A DNA stretch of 64,000 nucleotides from Planococcus versutus (lineage in GTDB: Bacteria; Bacillota; Bacilli; Bacillales_A; Planococcaceae). This document shows, piece by piece, positions 61,916 to 64,000 of this stretch. The stretch spans positions 2,272,001 through 2,336,000 of the forward strand of contig NZ_CP016540.2 of NCBI RefSeq assembly GCF_001186155.3, written 5' to 3'. The notes beneath the pieces are model-generated. The model was not told the origin of the DNA. It saw only the letters and a list, made by a program, of their open reading frames with translations, and ran no database searches. Each line of letters starts with the position of its first letter. The first letter of the stretch is position 1. The position numbers were made by a program, and so were the translations under genes.

Positions 61916-64000
61916 CTGCAGAAATCTCCTCTCTAATCAACGTTACTGCTTTACCGGGCGATAAAGGCGTGAGTTTCCGGTAGTTTTGTTCGGGATCTGC
62001 TGGATCAAATTGACAAACAGATCGATATGAACAAAATTGACAAGGTGTATCTTCTTTCAATTTATATGGGGTAATGCTTGTGTCTCCTGCTAAAATACCG
62101 TTTCCGGCGTTTTGATGTTTGTTGCGCACAAAGCGACGAACTGCTTGCATATCTTCTTTGGAAACTGTTTTCGACTGTGAAGCAGATACCGCCCCGTCTT
62201 TATTAAGTCTTACTGGAATAACGTTTGAGTACCCATCAATTTGGTCATCCATTGCTTCAATCACTTCAGGATCTTCGACAACTAAACCGTTCATTTTAAA
62301 TGACTTCGCCATTTCTTCTTCCAGTTCTTCAGCAGTTAACAATTTAGTCAACTTCAGCATAGGGTTATGCATATGGAAATATAACACTCCTGCAGGCTCT
62401 GCCTCTTCTCCGAGCCAGCGATCTGCATGCGTTAATGCCACATCTAAATAAGTAAAGGTTTGCAAAGAGAGACCATGAAAAACGTTGCCGAGATCGAGTC
62501 CTTGCTTAGATGATTTGTAGTCAACCACACGCAAATAGGGTTTGCCGTGAATTTCAGTCGAATCAATTCGATCAATTCGACCACGAACATTCATTTTACG
62601 TCCTCGATCCAATGAGATTTCAAGTGCTGGAATCGTTTCTTTTGGTCCAAACCCTACTTCTAAAGCAATTGGAACAAAACCAGAAACTTTAGCATGCTTA
62701 CTCAACATAAATGCTGTTTGACGAATAATGCCTTCAAGCTTGTGTTGAATGTAACGATACCGGTGAGAACTAATCAAAATATGATTAACAAAATAAGGTG
62801 AAAGTTGTTCAATTGCTTCTTTTGCTAAATTTCTGCACTGTTTTTGTGTTAATGACGACCAAGACACCCCTAGTCTCATTACTTCATCTGAAATCCATTT
62901 GATCGCAGCATGGAAAAGATCACCCATTGCAGGAGCGGCTAATTTATACTGACTTCGCTCTTCTAAGCGTAATCCATATGCTACGTAATGTGCATACGGA
63001 CAGCCGTAATACGTCTCAACGCGTGAAACACTCGATGAAATTGGGACGCCATAAAGCGGTTCAGTGAGATTTTCACGTAATGGATCTGCTTTGTTGGACT
63101 TGATTGGCGCAAAAATACGTCTTATAACAGAAGACCATAACGGATCTGCTTTGTAATAATTCAAAACAGCTTGCCATTCGGCTGACAAGTCACCACTCCG
63201 AATTTGTGAGGTCAAATAAGCAAGACTTGCTCGTGGATGTGAAATATAAGCTAATGGTGAAGCATTTAGTAGCTCTTCAGGATCAATAACTACTGGAATG
63301 GTATCGATTGCTAACATATCCTTTAGCTTTTGAATATAAAGAGACGGCAATAACGCTTTTCCTTCTTCATCTGCAATTGGAAAAGACACTGTTAACAAGT
63401 CAGAAGCCGAAGTAAATGCGCGGTAAACCATATAGGTTTCATCCATTAATCGCATCTTTGAAGTAGGAGCTAACTCGAATCCGATTTGTGCAAACCACTC
63501 GCGGTCTGTATCTGTCAAAATACCTTCTTGTTCGATACGCTTTGGTAACACTCCTTCGTTTGCACCTACAACAAATACAGATTTAATATCCATTAAACGT
63601 GCCAAATCAATGTTTGAAACTGTCACTTGATCTAATGAAGGTGGAATTCGAGAAAATTCCAAGGTGTCAAATCCTTCATCCAAGATTTTTACAGCCGTCA
63701 TTAAATCTATTTCTTTATCGCCAAACATTAAAACAAATTGATCCAACACACCTACCCATTGATTCCATGCTTGCTCATGTTCTGATGCAGCGAGTAAGCG
63801 ATGCTCGTTTTCTTCACGTTCTCGTAAATCTTGAATTTTTGCATAAACATCTATTTTTTCAATAAAAAGAAACAGCGATTCTGCAATGTCTCTACCTGTT
63901 TTACTAAGCTTCAACTGTTCTTTCAACTGAGCTAACGGATTTCTGATTAAATCACGTACAGCGTGCAGTTCAACTTGTGCTGCAAGTTCTTCATCTGTTT
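61875..64000 (-). CDS. addB: Helicase-nuclease subunit AddB, C-terminal part (5' end outside window)
   Basis: The frame stays open to the right edge (reading TDEELAAQVELHAVRDLIRNPLAQL upstream of the TTG at 63926), so the true start lies outside and about 708 residues are visible. The nuclease motif RIDRIDS...YLRVVDYKSSKQGLDL and the iron-sulfur cysteines (YYGCPYAHY plus CQFCSYRSVC) near the C-terminus are intact. AddB supplies the second nuclease and Chi recognition. Upstream of and overlapping addA. Confidence 0.95.
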   Translation of the reverse strand, partial: TDEELAAQVELHAVRDLIRNPLAQLKEQLKLSKTGRDIAESLFLFIEKIDVYAKIQDLREREENEHRLLAASEHEQAWNQWVGVLDQFVLMFGDKEIDLMTAVKILDEGFDTLEFSRIPPSLDQVTVSNIDLARLMDIKSVFVVGANEGVLPKRIEQEGILTDTDREWFAQIGFELAPTSKMRLMDETYMVYRAFTSASDLLTVSFPIADEEGKALLPSLYIQKLKDMLAIDTIPVVIDPEELLNASPLAYISHPRASLAYLTSQIRSGDLSAEWQAVLNYYKADPLWSSVIRRIFAPIKSNKADPLRENLTEPLYGVPISSSVSRVETYYGCPYAHYVAYGLRLEERSQYKLAAPAMGDLFHAAIKWISDEVMRLGVSWSSLTQKQCRNLAKEAIEQLSPYFVNHILISSHRYRYIQHKLEGIIRQTAFMLSKHAKVSGFVPIALEVGFGPKETIPALEISLDRGRKMNVRGRIDRIDSTEIHGKPYLRVVDYKSSKQGLDLGNVFHGLSLQTFTYLDVALTHADRWLGEEAEPAGVLYFHMHNPMLKLTKLLTAEELEEEMAKSFKMNGLVVEDPEVIEAMDDQIDGYSNVIPVRLNKDGAVSASQSKTVSKEDMQAVRRFVRNKHQNAGNGILAGDTSITPYKLKEDTPCQFCSYRSVCQFDPADPEQNYRKLTPLSPGKAVTLIREEISADDTEETDECHVDR

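Noticed and set aside
61608..61964. 118-codon ORF opposite the addA start
   Set aside because: Antisense shadow of the addA/addB overlap; no RBS or recognisable domain.

Overview
The window is chromosomal DNA from a low-GC Gram-positive bacterium of the Bacillales. Nearly all genes have strong AGGAGG-type ribosome binding sites and belong to families also found in Bacillus subtilis, often in the same order (yjcH-yjcG-yjcF, the yjbH to prpE block, coiA-mecA-spx, opp/trpS/app, fabH-fabF, yitW-yitV-yitU-DegV, yisK-yisL, addA-addB). Presence of clpB, which B. subtilis lacks, and the general look suggest Planococcaceae (Planococcus or a relative); that placement is inference. I see no insertion sequence, prophage or CRISPR array.

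Layout. 1-7.2 kb: the end of a PAS histidine kinase gene, a response regulator/kinase/PepSY/PepSY operon resembling B. subtilis ykoGHIJ, an aldehyde dehydrogenase, a Gfo/Idh/MocA oxidoreductase and a 46-residue gene behind a SigB-like promoter. 7.3-10.3 kb: a nuclease lipoprotein, tRNA-Val(GAC), an SOS cassette (yolD-like gene and uvrX with a LexA box) and an unidentified small RNA with clear promoter and terminator. 10.3-13.9 kb: a TAXI-type TRAP transporter. 14-24.3 kb: lipid phosphatase-like gene, yjcHGF, fabI (FapR site), mgtE, prpE, an RluA-family pseudouridine synthase, NAD kinase, relQ, yjbL, yjbK, truncated globin and spxH.

24.3-29.1 kb: a non-coding interval with a GGACAGTAT tandem array and a clear homologue of the redox small RNA RoxS/RsaE with Rex- and ResD-like sites, then pepF, coiA, mecA and spx. 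29.5-44.5 kb: a secreted COG1306-type protein, then two complete oligopeptide ABC transporters (opp and app) on either side of trpS, which has a tryptophan T-box. 44.7-49.7 kb: fabF and fabH behind a FapR operator, a DUF2929 gene, and clpB behind a CtsR operator; this ClpB lacks the N-terminal domain.

49.7-64 kb: yitW, yitV, yitU, a DegV protein, a coenzyme A disulfide reductase-like enzyme, a membrane-anchored GH13 protein whose catalytic residues look lost, yisL, yisK, a DUF418 membrane protein, addA and the C-terminal part of addB, which runs off the right edge.

The themes are proteolysis adaptors and thiol/redox stress (spx, spxH, mecA, clpB, RoxS, CoA disulfide reductase), nucleotide second messengers (relQ, prpE), fatty acid synthesis under FapR, DNA repair (uvrX, addAB) and peptide uptake. 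No wholly new system is evident; the best candidates for new biology are the unidentified small RNA at 10080-10213, the 20-21 bp phased repeat next to roxS, and the GH13 pseudoenzyme.
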